Origin: Alphaproteobacteria bacterium
Lineage (GTDB): Bacteria; Pseudomonadota; Alphaproteobacteria; Rickettsiales; SXRF01
DNA: 64,000 nucleotides
Assembly: GCA_020049775.1 (NCBI GenBank)
Contig: JAGVLO010000007.1
Location: forward strand, 1 to 64,000
Direction of reading: 5' to 3'
The position numbers were made by a program, and so were the translations under genes. Shown piece by piece: positions 42,735-52,871 of the stretch (positions are counted from its first letter, which is position 1; each line of letters begins with the position of its first letter). The notes under the pieces were generated by a model. It was not told the origin of the DNA, did no database searches, and saw nothing but the letters and a program-made list of their open reading frames with translations.

Positions 42735-44153
42735 ATGATTACTCCCGTCACAGTCGCTTATGGCGACGGTATTGGCCCCGAAATCATGGAAGCCACGCTG
42801 TATATTTTGCGTGAGGCGGGCGCAAATCTAGCCGTTGAATCCATCGAAGTCGGCGAGCGCATCTACAATATGGGCGCGCCAAGCGGCATATTGCCAAAAT
42901 CGTGGGAATCACTGGCGCGTACAAAAACATTGCTTCTTGCGCCGACCAGCGCACCTGTGGGCGAAGATTATAAAAACCTCAGTATCACCCTGCGCAAAAC
43001 GCTTGGGTTATTCGCCAAGGTCTGCCACGTGCGCAGCTATCACCCGTTCGTGGAAAGCCGCCACCCCGCCATCAACCTGACCATCGTCAGCGAGAATGAA
43101 GAAAGCCTGTACGCCAGCACGGAATACCGCCACAGCGAAGACAGCTACCATGCGCTAAAGCCCTTCACCCGCGCAGGCAGCGAGCGCGTGTTGCGCTATG
43201 CATTTGAATATGCGCATCAGCACAATCGCAAACAAATCACCTGCATCACGCGTGACGGCATCGTGCCGCAGACGGACGGTTTCTTTAAAAAGCTGTTTGA
43301 CCTGATGGGCAGGGAATATCCCGACCTGAAAAAAGAACATCTCTCCGCCGAGCTGGCGGCAGCGCGCATGGCCACACACCCCGAAAGTTTTGATGTCATT
43401 GTAACCGAAAACACCTACGGGGATATACTCACTGCCATCGCGGCGGAGCTCTCCGGCGCAGCGGGTTTGCTGCCTGTTGTAAATATTGGCGGGGGCTATG
43501 CCATGTTTGAAACCACCCACGGCCCAAGCCCCGATATGGAGGGTGAAGGCACGGCTAACCCATCCGGCATGTTGCATGCCGCTATTTTAATGATGGCACA
43601 TATCGGACAACCAGAGCTTGCCAGTAAGGTGCATAACGCATGGCTGAAGGCGCTGGAAGATGACATGCATATGCATGCAGGCACGCGGGATTTTGCCGAA
43701 GCCGTGGTGGAAAGGGTAAAGTCAGGCGCGCTGCCCGCTTCCTTCGCTGTTATGGATTACAGCCAGATGACACAGGTTGCAGCAAGCGCAGAGACAGCGT
43801 CTAAAATACCTGATGTGCGCAAGCTGATTGGCGTGGATATATATTTCACTGCGAGTGCAGTGCCGATAAATGAACTGGCTGAACTTGCGCAAAGCATCGA
43901 AGGCAATGAGCTGACACTTAAAAACATTTCATGCAAAGGCGTTAAAATCTGGCCGGACGCGCCCGTGCAGGCCACCCACCCGACCGACCAGTACCGCGCA
44001 CGCTTCCGCGCACCGAAAGACACGGCCACCAGCAACGCCGCCATAGCCGCGTTGCTTAACCGCGCACAGGAAAAGAATATTGACTTTACACATATAGAAA
44101 ACCTGTATTTCTTTGATGGCGTACCGGCGTTCAGTATCGCAGAGGGAGAATAA
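42735..44153 (+). CDS. icd: Isocitrate dehydrogenase (NADP), Rickettsia/Thermus type
   Basis: The 472-residue product has VAYGDGIGPEIMEATL, the substrate-binding NLSITLRKTLGLFAKVCHVRSY, EDSYHA-type region, DVIVTENTYGDILTAIAAELSGAAGLLP and the cofactor loop ETTHGPSPDMEGEGTANPSG. A C-terminal extension of about 140 residues after the catalytic core matches the long form found in Rickettsia and Thermus rather than the short E. coli form. It converts isocitrate to 2-oxoglutarate with NADPH formation. It is followed after 2 bases by a membrane protein gene. Confidence 0.9.
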   Translation: MITPVTVAYGDGIGPEIMEATLYILREAGANLAVESIEVGERIYNMGAPSGILPKSWESLARTKTLLLAPTSAPVGEDYKNLSITLRKTLGLFAKVCHVRSYHPFVESRHPAINLTIVSENEESLYASTEYRHSEDSYHALKPFTRAGSERVLRYAFEYAHQHNRKQITCITRDGIVPQTDGFFKKLFDLMGREYPDLKKEHLSAELAAARMATHPESFDVIVTENTYGDILTAIAAELSGAAGLLPVVNIGGGYAMFETTHGPSPDMEGEGTANPSGMLHAAILMMAHIGQPELASKVHNAWLKALEDDMHMHAGTRDFAEAVVERVKSGALPASFAVMDYSQMTQVAASAETASKIPDVRKLIGVDIYFTASAVPINELAELAQSIEGNELTLKNISCKGVKIWPDAPVQATHPTDQYRARFRAPKDTATSNAAIAALLNRAQEKNIDFTHIENLYFFDGVPAFSIAEGE

Positions 44154-44155
44154 GC

Positions 44156-45613
44156 ATGAGTACCCAGAGTAAAAATGACGGCTGGCTTGCCCCCGTAATA
44201 TTTCTTGCCAGCCTTATCGCTTTTTATTTTGGCACAATGCCGCTGTTTGACGACCCCGACATGCCGTGGCATCTCGCCACCGGAAAGCTGTTGCTGGAAA
44301 CAAAAGCCCTGCCCGCTACCGACCCGTGGTCTTTTGCTTCCGGCGGCGCGACATGGTTTTTGCTGTCATGGATATGGAACGTCATACTTGGTGTGGTTGA
44401 AAGCACCACCGGCACATTCAGTGTGTATATTTTTGGCGTCGTGTGGTGCGCTGCCTTGATGGGCATACTCACACAACAGCTGGTAAACCGTGGCATTGAG
44501 CGTTACGCCGTCGTACCCACCATGCTGCTTGCCATCATCGCCATGGTGGAATTCGCCCCCGCCCGCCCGCAATTGATGGGCTACGCCATGACGCTTGCCT
44601 TCGTGCAGATACTTCACGCCAGCCGCGACAATGACGGCTATGGCAAGTTGTTTCTGCTGCCCCTGCTTATGCTGGTATGGGCAAACGCGCATGGCAGCTT
44701 TATTGTGGGCTTCACCATACTGGCTGCCTATTTCATCGAGTCCAACTACGCCATGGATAAATCATGGCGCCGCCGCCTGATTAAAATATCGGTGCTATGC
44801 GGCATAGCTGCCATGATGAACCCCTATAACATGGAAATTCTCTCCGGCGCTATGCAGACGCTGGACAGCGACGCCAAAAGCTACCTTATCGAATGGCAGT
44901 CTTTTGCTTATGGCAAAAGCGTCGGCATTTCCGCATGGCTGGTGATATTCATCCTGTATTCCAACTTCAGGAACAGGGAGGCATTCCTTGCCGACAAAAT
45001 AATCGCATTGCTGTGGCTGATTGGCATGTTCCTCGTTATCCGCAACGGCGCAATATTTGTGCTGCTGTCCGCACCCTACCTTGCGGCCTGTATAAGCGTG
45101 CAGATGCGCGGCATACGTAAGGAATTGCCTCCCTCGCCCATGATAACCATGCTGGAAAAACAACCGGCAAAGAAACTATGGGTATTGGCCATTGCTGCTG
45201 CCGCTTCATTCAGTATAGCTGCCAATGCACTGCCGCATGAAAGCCGCTTCCAGACAAAGACCAACTCCATTTTCGATGTCATTGACTATGTGCAGAAGCA
45301 CGAGCCAAACCGCCGCTTCCTGAGTGATTATGATTTTGGCGGCCAGATTATTTACAAAACAGGTGGCAAGATCCCCTTCTTCATGGATAGCCGCAGCAAT
45401 ACCGCCTATAGCAGCAAGGAGATGCAAAACTACCTTGCCTTCTGGCTATTGCAACCCGGCTGGGAAGAGAAAGTCAAAGGTTACGGCATTAATGGAATCA
45501 TCATACGCAGCAATTCATTATTCAGCCAAGCCTATGAAAACGGCCAGTATCGAAGCCATTGGAAGCTAGTATTTGCAGGAACGGCCGCTAGTGTGTATAT
45601 TTCCGTCCCTTAA
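44156..45613 (+). CDS. Polytopic membrane protein, GT-C glycosyltransferase-like
   Basis: The 485-residue product has about ten hydrophobic segments. The first periplasmic loop carries DDPDMPWHLATGKLL, where DPD and the WHL-x2-G pattern recall the acidic first loop of GT-C glycosyltransferases, which use lipid-linked sugars. A C-terminal soluble domain of about 110 residues contains NRRFLSDYDFGGQIIYKTGGKIPFFMDSRSN. The substrate is unknown, and the GT-C call rests on topology and this one motif. Confidence 0.55.
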   Translation: MSTQSKNDGWLAPVIFLASLIAFYFGTMPLFDDPDMPWHLATGKLLLETKALPATDPWSFASGGATWFLLSWIWNVILGVVESTTGTFSVYIFGVVWCAALMGILTQQLVNRGIERYAVVPTMLLAIIAMVEFAPARPQLMGYAMTLAFVQILHASRDNDGYGKLFLLPLLMLVWANAHGSFIVGFTILAAYFIESNYAMDKSWRRRLIKISVLCGIAAMMNPYNMEILSGAMQTLDSDAKSYLIEWQSFAYGKSVGISAWLVIFILYSNFRNREAFLADKIIALLWLIGMFLVIRNGAIFVLLSAPYLAACISVQMRGIRKELPPSPMITMLEKQPAKKLWVLAIAAAASFSIAANALPHESRFQTKTNSIFDVIDYVQKHEPNRRFLSDYDFGGQIIYKTGGKIPFFMDSRSNTAYSSKEMQNYLAFWLLQPGWEEKVKGYGINGIIIRSNSLFSQAYENGQYRSHWKLVFAGTAASVYISVP

Positions 45614-45636
45614 GCATTAATAATTAGGAATTATCT

Positions 45637-46353
45637 ATGTCATCTGAAGATAACCACCTGCTGGAAACTATCAAAAGCGTCATTGTCCCCATCCATCCCT
45701 CGGGCTGGATGTTCGTCGCCATTTTTGCGCTGGTATCACTTGCGCTCAGCCTTATATGGGCGCCGTTTGGCTGGCTTGGTTTGATTGCCACCTCATGGTG
45801 TGTGTATTTTTTCCGCGATCCGGACCGCATCACCCCCATGCGCGAAGGCCTGATCGTAAGCCCTGCTGACGGCGTGGTGCAGAAAATCATAAAATGCGTA
45901 CCTCCCGCTGAGCTTGACCTCGGCAAAGACGAGCGTACACGCGTAAGCATTTTTCTGAACGTGTTTAACGTGCATGTAAACCGTATCCCCATGGAGGGCA
46001 GCGTTTCCAAGCTGCACTACAATCCGGGTAAATTCTTCAATGCCGCACTTGATAAGGCAAGCGAGGAAAACGAGCGTATGTCAGTTAAAGTCACGACACC
46101 TGACGGCGTGCATTATGGCGTGGTGCAGATTGCAGGACTTGTTGCCCGCCGCATCCTGTGTGACCTCAAGGAAGGGCAGTCGGTCAAATGCGGTGAGCGT
46201 TTCGGCATCATCCGTTTTGGTAGCCGTGTGGACGTATATCTGCCTAAAGATACCACCCCGACTGTGATTGAAGGACAGGTATCCGTAGGCGGCGAAACCA
46301 TCCTTGCTGACCTGAAAAACCAAGCGCCGCAGCTTGTGGGAACCAAGCACTAA
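45637..46353 (+). CDS. psd: Phosphatidylserine decarboxylase
   Basis: The 238-residue product is the short alphaproteobacterial type, with two N-terminal membrane segments, [34 protein letters not shown] and the self-cleavage region [13 protein letters not shown], where Ser after Gly becomes the pyruvoyl group. It makes phosphatidylethanolamine. Its stop overlaps the pssA start (TAATG), so the two steps of PE synthesis are coupled. Confidence 0.96.
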   Translation: MSSEDNHLLETIKSVIVPIHPSGWMFVAIFALVSLALSLIWAPFGWLGLIATSWCVYFFRDPDRITPMREGLIVSPADGVVQKIIKCVPPAELDLGKDERTRVSIFLNVFNVHVNRIPMEGSVSKLHYNPGKFFNAALDKASEENERMSVKVTTPDGVHYGVVQIAGLVARRILCDLKEGQSVKCGERFGIIRFGSRVDVYLPKDTTPTVIEGQVSVGGETILADLKNQAPQLVGTKH

Positions 46354-47174
46354 TGCAAATGCGCCGCGATAACAGGCTCAGTAAAAGGCGCAAGCTGCGC
46401 GAGCAACCGCTCAGCCGCCTTTTCCCGAACATGATTACTATCGCGGGCATGTGTTGTGGGCTTTCCTCCATCCGCTTTGCACTTGCTGAACGCTGGGAAA
46501 TGGCGGTTACGTTCATTATCGTTGCCGCACTTATCGACGGCATGGATGGCCGCGTAGCGCGCATGTTAGGCGCCACCAGTATCTTTGGCGCACAGCTCGA
46601 TTCGCTTTCGGATTTTCTGTGTTTTGGCGTAGCGCCCGTGCTGGTGCTATATATGTGGCAGTTGCATGACGTGCGCGGTATCGGCTGGGCCGTTGTTTTG
46701 TTTTTTGCAGTATGTGCTGCTCTGCGGCTTGCACGGTTTAACACAGGGCTTTTTGACGACCATAAGGAAGAATGGGAAAAACGTTTCTTTGTAGGTGTAC
46801 CATCTCCGGCAGGTGGCATACTCTGTCTGTTTCCGCTGATTATTTCCCTTCAGTCCAGCCTTGAATACGAACTGCCGCCAGCGCTTACCATCTGTCATGT
46901 ATTGCTGGTAGGCACGCTCATGGCTAGCCGTATCCCGACTTTTGCTGGCAAACATATACGCATCAGGCATGAGTGGGTTCCGCAATTCATGATCGGCAGC
47001 AGCCTTCTGCTTGTACTGTTCATTATTGAGCCTTGGCTGTTCCTGACTTTTATCAGCATGATTTACATGGTTTCAATATTTGTGAGCATACGTAGCTGGC
47101 GCGTGCTTAAATCACAATCGGACAAGGCCAAGGCACAAACGGGCGAACCGGCGCTTGAATCGGAAGAGCAGTAA
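46353..47174 (+). CDS. pssA: CDP-diacylglycerol-serine O-phosphatidyltransferase
   Basis: The 273-residue product has multiple membrane segments and the CDP-alcohol phosphotransferase motif D-G-x2-A-R-x8-G-x3-D-x3-D in LIDGMDGRVARMLG...FGAQLDSLSDF. It makes phosphatidylserine, the substrate of the preceding psd gene. Confidence 0.96.
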   Translation: MQMRRDNRLSKRRKLREQPLSRLFPNMITIAGMCCGLSSIRFALAERWEMAVTFIIVAALIDGMDGRVARMLGATSIFGAQLDSLSDFLCFGVAPVLVLYMWQLHDVRGIGWAVVLFFAVCAALRLARFNTGLFDDHKEEWEKRFFVGVPSPAGGILCLFPLIISLQSSLEYELPPALTICHVLLVGTLMASRIPTFAGKHIRIRHEWVPQFMIGSSLLLVLFIIEPWLFLTFISMIYMVSIFVSIRSWRVLKSQSDKAKAQTGEPALESEEQ

Positions 47175-47438
47175 TTATCCGTGCTTAATTTTCAGGTAAA
47201 TAATACTCAGCACCAATGACAGGGTGACGAGGTTTGAAGCAAGAATAGCCGAACTGTTTATCAGCCAGCCATAGCCGAACCATAAAACAATCCCCGTTGC
47301 ACTCATAAGGTACATACCAAGTGATATGCTGCTCGTATGCTTCTCGCGCCAAGCCTTCACAACTTGTGGAATATAGGCAGCGGTGGTGAAAATGGCGGCT
47401 GTGTAACCTATCCATTCGGGATTAAATGATGCTGACAA
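47175..47438 (-). CDS. SemiSWEET (MtN3-type) sugar transporter
   Basis: The 87-residue product has three hydrophobic segments and the SemiSWEET signature GYTAAIFTTAAYIPQVVKAWREKHTSSISLGMYLM, with the PQ motif on the first helix. Dimers of such proteins transport sugars. It abuts the pssA stop in convergent orientation. Confidence 0.9.
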   Translation of the reverse strand: MSASFNPEWIGYTAAIFTTAAYIPQVVKAWREKHTSSISLGMYLMSATGIVLWFGYGWLINSSAILASNLVTLSLVLSIIYLKIKHG

Positions 47439-47706
47439 GGGGTGTGCCTTTTTATGGTTTCTTCCCTGAAGATAATACAGGATAGGTTAATAATCCCTGT
47501 CTTGTGCCAAGAATTTCTATAAAACTAAAATATTCAGGTATTTCATTGCGATACCCATATGCATCTTTTAGTGTACGTATGCACGGTGTGGTTGCATCGT
47601 ATTTTTTGTTCGGCCATAGGCGTTTACCATGTTGACAATGGCTTCCACTATTCATAAACCCAATCGTCGGCCGTTTTAGGTCTAATATAACGCAATATAA
47701 ATAGGT
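47439..47706. other. Intergenic region, hisZ promoter side
   Basis: This region holds the upstream of hisZ-purA and the start side of the SemiSWEET gene. A 67-codon minus frame at 47452-47655 has a somewhat protein-like Cys/His content (HCQHGKRLWPN ... TPCIRTL) but no good ribosome binding site; it may be a remnant gene or noise. Confidence 0.3.
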
Positions 47707-48855
47707 ATGGCAAAAACGCTTCTTCCCGCAGGCTGCTATGACCTCCTTCCGCCATATGCGCGGCAGGAATCCGAGCTTTCATCTGCATTATTGGGGGTTT
47801 TTGAAAGTTTCGGCTATCAGCAAGTATCGCCGCCGCTACTGGAATATACCGAAAGCATGCTGGCAGGACGCGGCAATGCACTCGCCGCCCAGACATTCCG
47901 CGTCATGGACCCCGACACCAACAAGGTCATGGGCCTTCGCGCCGACATCACACTGCAAATCGCCCGCATCGCCTCCAGCCGCCTCGTTGACCAGCCGCAC
48001 CCGTTGCGCCTGTCCTATAACGGGTTGATTGTTCGTATGCACAGCGAGCAGCTAAAAGGTGACAGGCAATTGCGTCAGGCTGGCATTGAACTCATCGGCG
48101 CCGCTTCCCCGGAAGCCGATGCCGAAGTCATACTCGTTGCCGCCGCCGCGCTTAAAAAGACGGGCATCACCCAACTTTCTATCGACCTCAACCTGCCGGG
48201 TATCGTCAGCGCGCTGCTTGCAAACGAACGACTGGACAATGAAACAGTGCAGCGCCTTTTTGCCGCCATCAGCCACAAGGATATTTCAACCATCAACACC
48301 TTGTCGTTTGCCCACCGTGATGTCTTGATTGCACTGCTGCAAAGTGCCGGACCCGCAGATCAGGCGCTTGCCGCCATCGAGCGCATGGACCTGCCCGCCA
48401 GTGCGCGCCAGCAATGCCGCGAGTTGCATGAAGTGCTGAAAATACTGAAGCAGTCAGGCAGCAAGGACTGGAGTATCACCATCGACGCCACGGAAAACCG
48501 TGGGCTTTCTTATCATTCAGGTATCAGCTTTTCGATTTTTGTGCCAGGTTCGGCCAGCGAGATTGGCCGCGGCGGGCGCTACCGCATCGAAGCCGCCACA
48601 CCGAGCGGCGAAGATTTAGAAGCCACAGGTTTTACATTATACGTGGAAACATTACGCAACTTTCTGCCTGCACCCGACAGCCAGAGGCGCGTATTAGTTG
48701 CTGGCGGTATCACCGATGCCAGCGCATCAGAACTCAGGGATGACGGCTATGTAACTGTCTGCTCGCTTCCGGAATACGGAAATGATGAAGACGAGGCAAA
48801 GCGTCTGAAATGTGCATTTATTTATAATAACGGAACTATCAAGGCAATCAAATGA
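47707..48855 (+). CDS. hisZ: ATP phosphoribosyltransferase regulatory subunit HisZ
   Basis: The 382-residue product resembles histidyl-tRNA synthetase without the tRNA-binding domain: [54 protein letters not shown] and a degenerate catalytic part ([23 protein letters not shown]). HisZ pairs with short HisG to control histidine synthesis. It overlaps purA (ATGA), a common alphaproteobacterial and betaproteobacterial pair. Confidence 0.88.
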   Translation: MAKTLLPAGCYDLLPPYARQESELSSALLGVFESFGYQQVSPPLLEYTESMLAGRGNALAAQTFRVMDPDTNKVMGLRADITLQIARIASSRLVDQPHPLRLSYNGLIVRMHSEQLKGDRQLRQAGIELIGAASPEADAEVILVAAAALKKTGITQLSIDLNLPGIVSALLANERLDNETVQRLFAAISHKDISTINTLSFAHRDVLIALLQSAGPADQALAAIERMDLPASARQQCRELHEVLKILKQSGSKDWSITIDATENRGLSYHSGISFSIFVPGSASEIGRGGRYRIEAATPSGEDLEATGFTLYVETLRNFLPAPDSQRRVLVAGGITDASASELRDDGYVTVCSLPEYGNDEDEAKRLKCAFIYNNGTIKAIK

Positions 48856-50144
48856 CAAATGTGGCAGTAATCGGCTCCCAGTGGGGAGATGAAGGCAAAG
48901 GTAAAGTAGTGGATTGGCTGTCAGAGCGCGCGCATGTTGTCGTGCGTTTTCAGGGCGGGCATAATGCAGGCCACACGCTGGTGATTGACGGCGTTACCTA
49001 TAAACTTTCGCTGTTGCCATCGGGTATTGTGCGTTCCGGCAAACTGTCGATTATCGGCAATGGCGTGGTCATCGACCCCAACGCCCTGCTCTCGGAAATC
49101 GAAGCGGTTGGCAAGCTTGGCGTTAAGGTAACGCCGGAAAATTTGCGTATTGCTGAAAATGCACCGCTCATCCTGCCTGTACACCAAAAGGTGGACCTGA
49201 TGGCGGAAACTATCCGCGGCAAAGGCAAAATCGGCACCACAGGCCGTGGTATTGGCCCCGCTTATGAAGACAAGGTGGCCCGCCGCGCAATCCGCGTGTG
49301 TGACCTTGCCGATGAAGGGCTGCTGCGCGACAAGCTGGAAAACCTGCTGGTGTATCATAATGCCTTGCTCAACGCTGCAGGCGCACCCTCCATGAAGGTG
49401 GAAGAAATTCTTGAGCCATTGCTCAAAGTCGCACCCAAAATTCTGCCATTCTCGACACCTGTCTGGTTGCTGCTGCACCAACTGAAGCGCGAAGGCAAAC
49501 GCATCCTGTTTGAAGGCGCACAAGGCGCATTGCTCGATGTGGACTTCGGCACTTACCCTTATGTTACCTCGTCAAACACCATGGCGGGTGCTGCCACTGT
49601 CGGGTCCGGCATTGGCATGGGCGGCATCGGTTATGTGCTGGGCATCACCAAGGCCTACACTACCCGCGTAGGCAGCGGCCCGTTCCCCACCGAACTCACC
49701 GATGAGGTTGGCGCAACACTCGGCAAGGTCGGTAACGAATTCGGCACTGTGACCGGCAGGCCACGTAGGTGTGGCTGGTTTGACGCAGTACTGGTACGCC
49801 AAGCCATTAAAATTGGCGGCATCAATGGTATCGCCCTTACCAAACTCGACGTATTGGACGGGTTTAAAACCATTAAAATCTGTGTGGGATACAAGCACGA
49901 CGGCAAATTATACGACTACCTGCCAGCCTCAATGAAAATTCAGGCTGAAGTAGAACCAATCTACGAAGAAATGGCGGGCTGGTCAGAAAGCACTCACGGA
50001 AAGCGCAGCTGGGCCGACCTTCCTGCACAGGCCATCAAGTATATCCGCCGTATTGAGGAATTAATTGAATGTCAGGTCGCACTACTCTCCACCAGCCCCA
50101 AGCGGGAAGACACCATACTGGTTAAAGACCCATTTGTGGACTGA
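48852..50144 (+). CDS. purA: Adenylosuccinate synthetase
   Basis: The 430-residue product begins [21 protein letters not shown] (P-loop) and has [45 protein letters not shown] and [11 protein letters not shown]. It makes adenylosuccinate from IMP, aspartate and GTP for AMP synthesis. It is coupled to hisZ. Confidence 0.98.
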   Translation: MTNVAVIGSQWGDEGKGKVVDWLSERAHVVVRFQGGHNAGHTLVIDGVTYKLSLLPSGIVRSGKLSIIGNGVVIDPNALLSEIEAVGKLGVKVTPENLRIAENAPLILPVHQKVDLMAETIRGKGKIGTTGRGIGPAYEDKVARRAIRVCDLADEGLLRDKLENLLVYHNALLNAAGAPSMKVEEILEPLLKVAPKILPFSTPVWLLLHQLKREGKRILFEGAQGALLDVDFGTYPYVTSSNTMAGAATVGSGIGMGGIGYVLGITKAYTTRVGSGPFPTELTDEVGATLGKVGNEFGTVTGRPRRCGWFDAVLVRQAIKIGGINGIALTKLDVLDGFKTIKICVGYKHDGKLYDYLPASMKIQAEVEPIYEEMAGWSESTHGKRSWADLPAQAIKYIRRIEELIECQVALLSTSPKREDTILVKDPFVD

Positions 50145-50244
50145 CAAGCCTTTATACTAGCTGGTTTTCATACTTTTTTAATAGTTTTATTGCTATGATT
50201 CTCAAAAGGTTAATCTTCTGAGAAACATGTAGTTTGACGTAGAT

Positions 50245-52386
50245 ATGGCAAGGTCAGGCGTACCAGCAGTAATCGAATCCAAACCCGAGATGGACATCAA
50301 CTCCTCTGCGGATTCTGTACGCGACACAGAATACACCACAAGACTCTTTGAACAGTTGCGGCGCTATGATGTCAGCGCAGACGCGCCGATACGTGACTCG
50401 CTCCTCGACCGCTACCGCATAGACACCAACGCACCGTTGGCCGAACTTGATACGCAAAGCGCAAAGGCTTTTGCCGCCAGTGATTCAATGGACCCCGAGC
50501 GTAAATTATATGCGCTGATATGTCAGGTAGGAAAACCGCTTCGTTATGGCGCAATCAACAAGCTCAAAACGGCCAGCGCACCTCACATGGTGCAGCTCGT
50601 TGCCGCTGGTGTTGTAACATTATCGATACCGGATGAAGAACGTTTTGTAGTGTTCTTTGACCGTCCGACAGGCATAAGGCTTTCCGATTTTCTTGCCAAA
50701 AACCAGACTGCAATAAGCACTGAGTTTATATGCGAGCGCATTATTGCGCCGATTGCGGCAACCATACAATATTTAGCATCTATCGAAGTGCCACACGGCT
50801 GCATCAATATAAATAACATATACATGCAGCAGTTTGCCACGCTTGGGCCTTGCGTTACCGAACCATGCGGTTATTCACAACCATTTTACTATGAACCGCT
50901 CGAGCGCCTGCAATCACTGCCGGCGGGTAAAGGCACAAAAGACATCGGGCAGGATTATTATGCACTTGCCGTAACCGTTCTGTACATAATATTTGGCCCT
51001 ACGCATTTCGCGGCTTTCAGTTCTCAGAACGCACTTGCAAAATCCATCCTGCGTGAAGGCACTTATAATGCACTGACGCAAATGAAAAACATGCCGGAAA
51101 TATTTTATGATTTCTTCCGCGGCATGTTTAGTCATAATCCTGAAGACCGCTGGGAATATCCCTATGTCCGCAATTGGCTGGACGGCAAACGCTTTCACGC
51201 CCTTACGCCCGCCCCACCTGCAGAAGCAAGCCGCCCCTTTGAGTTCATGGGTAACGAAGCCCATACGCGCAGTGAACTTGCTCACATGCTCGCCCAGAAT
51301 TGGGACAACATCACCGAGATATTGCATAACGGTAAATTGTCGCAATGGGTTGCTGCATCCATGCGTAACAAAGAACTGGCCGATAGCATCACCCGTATCG
51401 CACGCACAATCGGGGATCTTGGCACAAAAAATGAGGCACAGCTCAACGACCAGTTGATGCGCCTGCTGATGATACTTGAACCCTCGGCACCATTTCATAT
51501 CAAGAACCTCGCATTCCATGTTGACGGTCAGGAAACCCTCTTTGCCGAGCTTTACGCAAACAAGACCAATCAGGAATTACAACTGATTTCACATTTTATT
51601 GAGTTCAGCGCGGTTAACGACTGGATAGAAATTCAGCGTAAAAAGCCGAACTATACAATGCCTGCCTGCGTCAATAATTCTGTAATCAAGCATGACAAAA
51701 TCCGGCCATATATCCGGGTAAATGGCCTCGGTTTTGGATTAGAGCGCATACTTTATGACCTCAACCCCGATATGCCGTGTTTAAGCCCGCTATTTCAACG
51801 CATGCACGTAGTTACGCTTGCTGATGTACTCAAGAAACTGGATGCACTTGCGCCAACGCTTGCAAAGAATCAAGACCCAATAGACGCGCATATTGCAGCC
51901 TTTATCGCCAGCAAACTTTCAATAAACAAAGAAATTTCACTACGCGAACTCAAGCCAATACCAAGCCTTGCATCTCACCGCATAATGATAGCGCTTTACT
52001 TGTTCGCGCTTGCGCAGAACCGTACCGATTCACTAAGGTTACCAGGCCTTACCCACTGGCTGGCGCTGCGTATCATTCCCATACTCGAGCCAATCCAAAG
52101 CCGAAGCATCCGCCATGAAATCAAGGCACAGCTAATGGACAAGGTACAGACCGGCTATATCCAAAACCTCGCGCAGCTTGTAATAAGTGGCAGCTACATT
52201 GCTTCTAACAATTCAGGCTTTAAGCAGGCATGGAACACTTATCACCAGAATGAGCAGAAAATAAATAACTACCGCCTCAGCGGTACCGTGGAGCAGCAGC
52301 GCATACAATTTGGCCATTCGCTGGCAAAAATCTTCGCTTATTTTGTTATGATTATAAGCCTCATGCTTGTATTGCAGGGAGGCTAA
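50245..52386 (+). CDS. Membrane-anchored protein kinase-like protein, likely pseudokinase
   Basis: The 713-residue product has a kinase-like domain (about 85-310): the catalytic loop position reads HGCININNI (184-192) where active kinases have H-R/G-D-x-K-x2-N, so the catalytic Asp is missing; KDIGQDYYALAVTVLYIIFG matches subdomain IX, and FFRGMFSHNPEDRWEY matches subdomain XI. No Gly-rich loop is clear. The following 380 residues are helical and unrecognised, and the C-terminus ends in a membrane anchor (from IFAYFVMIISLMLV). It precedes a membrane protein gene by one base. It may be a regulatory pseudokinase. Confidence 0.6.
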   Translation: MARSGVPAVIESKPEMDINSSADSVRDTEYTTRLFEQLRRYDVSADAPIRDSLLDRYRIDTNAPLAELDTQSAKAFAASDSMDPERKLYALICQVGKPLRYGAINKLKTASAPHMVQLVAAGVVTLSIPDEERFVVFFDRPTGIRLSDFLAKNQTAISTEFICERIIAPIAATIQYLASIEVPHGCININNIYMQQFATLGPCVTEPCGYSQPFYYEPLERLQSLPAGKGTKDIGQDYYALAVTVLYIIFGPTHFAAFSSQNALAKSILREGTYNALTQMKNMPEIFYDFFRGMFSHNPEDRWEYPYVRNWLDGKRFHALTPAPPAEASRPFEFMGNEAHTRSELAHMLAQNWDNITEILHNGKLSQWVAASMRNKELADSITRIARTIGDLGTKNEAQLNDQLMRLLMILEPSAPFHIKNLAFHVDGQETLFAELYANKTNQELQLISHFIEFSAVNDWIEIQRKKPNYTMPACVNNSVIKHDKIRPYIRVNGLGFGLERILYDLNPDMPCLSPLFQRMHVVTLADVLKKLDALAPTLAKNQDPIDAHIAAFIASKLSINKEISLRELKPIPSLASHRIMIALYLFALAQNRTDSLRLPGLTHWLALRIIPILEPIQSRSIRHEIKAQLMDKVQTGYIQNLAQLVISGSYIASNNSGFKQAWNTYHQNEQKINNYRLSGTVEQQRIQFGHSLAKIFAYFVMIISLMLVLQGG

Positions 52387-52387
52387 A

Positions 52388-52864
52388 ATGGCAGCAAAAA
52401 AGGGAGGGGGCTTTGCATCAAAACTGTATCTTGCACTACTGCTTATGGTCAGTGGCTTCCTTATTGTGGTGTTGCAATTCGGTTTTATATTCCTGCTGGT
52501 GGCGCTCCTGCCCTCCATGGTGGCCTATTTTGTTGACCTTGACCCGCTTAAACCCAAATTCAAAGTAGTGTTCAGCTGTAATCTTGCGGCTACCTTCCCT
52601 ACGCTTGCTCCCATGTTTCAGGCAGGCATTCAGCTCCGCCGCTACGATATAACTGCACTGACCGGCAGTCCCGATATATGGCTGATTATTTATGGCGGCG
52701 CTGCGGCAGGCTGGTGCTTGCTTTATTTATGTGGCCAGCTTGCCTATTTCGTAGTAGGTGCGCGTAATGAATACACCATACGCCATATCGAGGAGGAACA
52801 GAAACGGCTCATCAGTGAGTGGGGCGTTCAAGTTCAGGGCGCTCCCCCATCTCAAAGGAGATAA
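52388..52864 (+). CDS. Membrane protein paired with the pseudokinase
   Basis: The start ATG 52388 follows GGGAGGCTAAA. The 158-residue product has hydrophobic segments at about 10-50 (LYLALLLMVSGFLIVV then LVALLPSMVAYFV) and about 95-120 (IWLIIYGGAAAGWCLLYL) and a charged tail. One-base spacing after the pseudokinase gene suggests a complex at the membrane. No family is recognised. Confidence 0.6.
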   Translation: MAAKKGGGFASKLYLALLLMVSGFLIVVLQFGFIFLLVALLPSMVAYFVDLDPLKPKFKVVFSCNLAATFPTLAPMFQAGIQLRRYDITALTGSPDIWLIIYGGAAAGWCLLYLCGQLAYFVVGARNEYTIRHIEEEQKRLISEWGVQVQGAPPSQRR

Positions 52865-52871
52865 TTCCAAT

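Noticed and set aside
48921-49523. 200-codon minus-strand frame inside purA
   Set aside because: It lies wholly opposite a strongly conserved gene and is an artefact of codon bias.
50914-51519. 201-codon minus-strand frame
   Set aside because: It is antisense to the pseudokinase gene and shows no motif.
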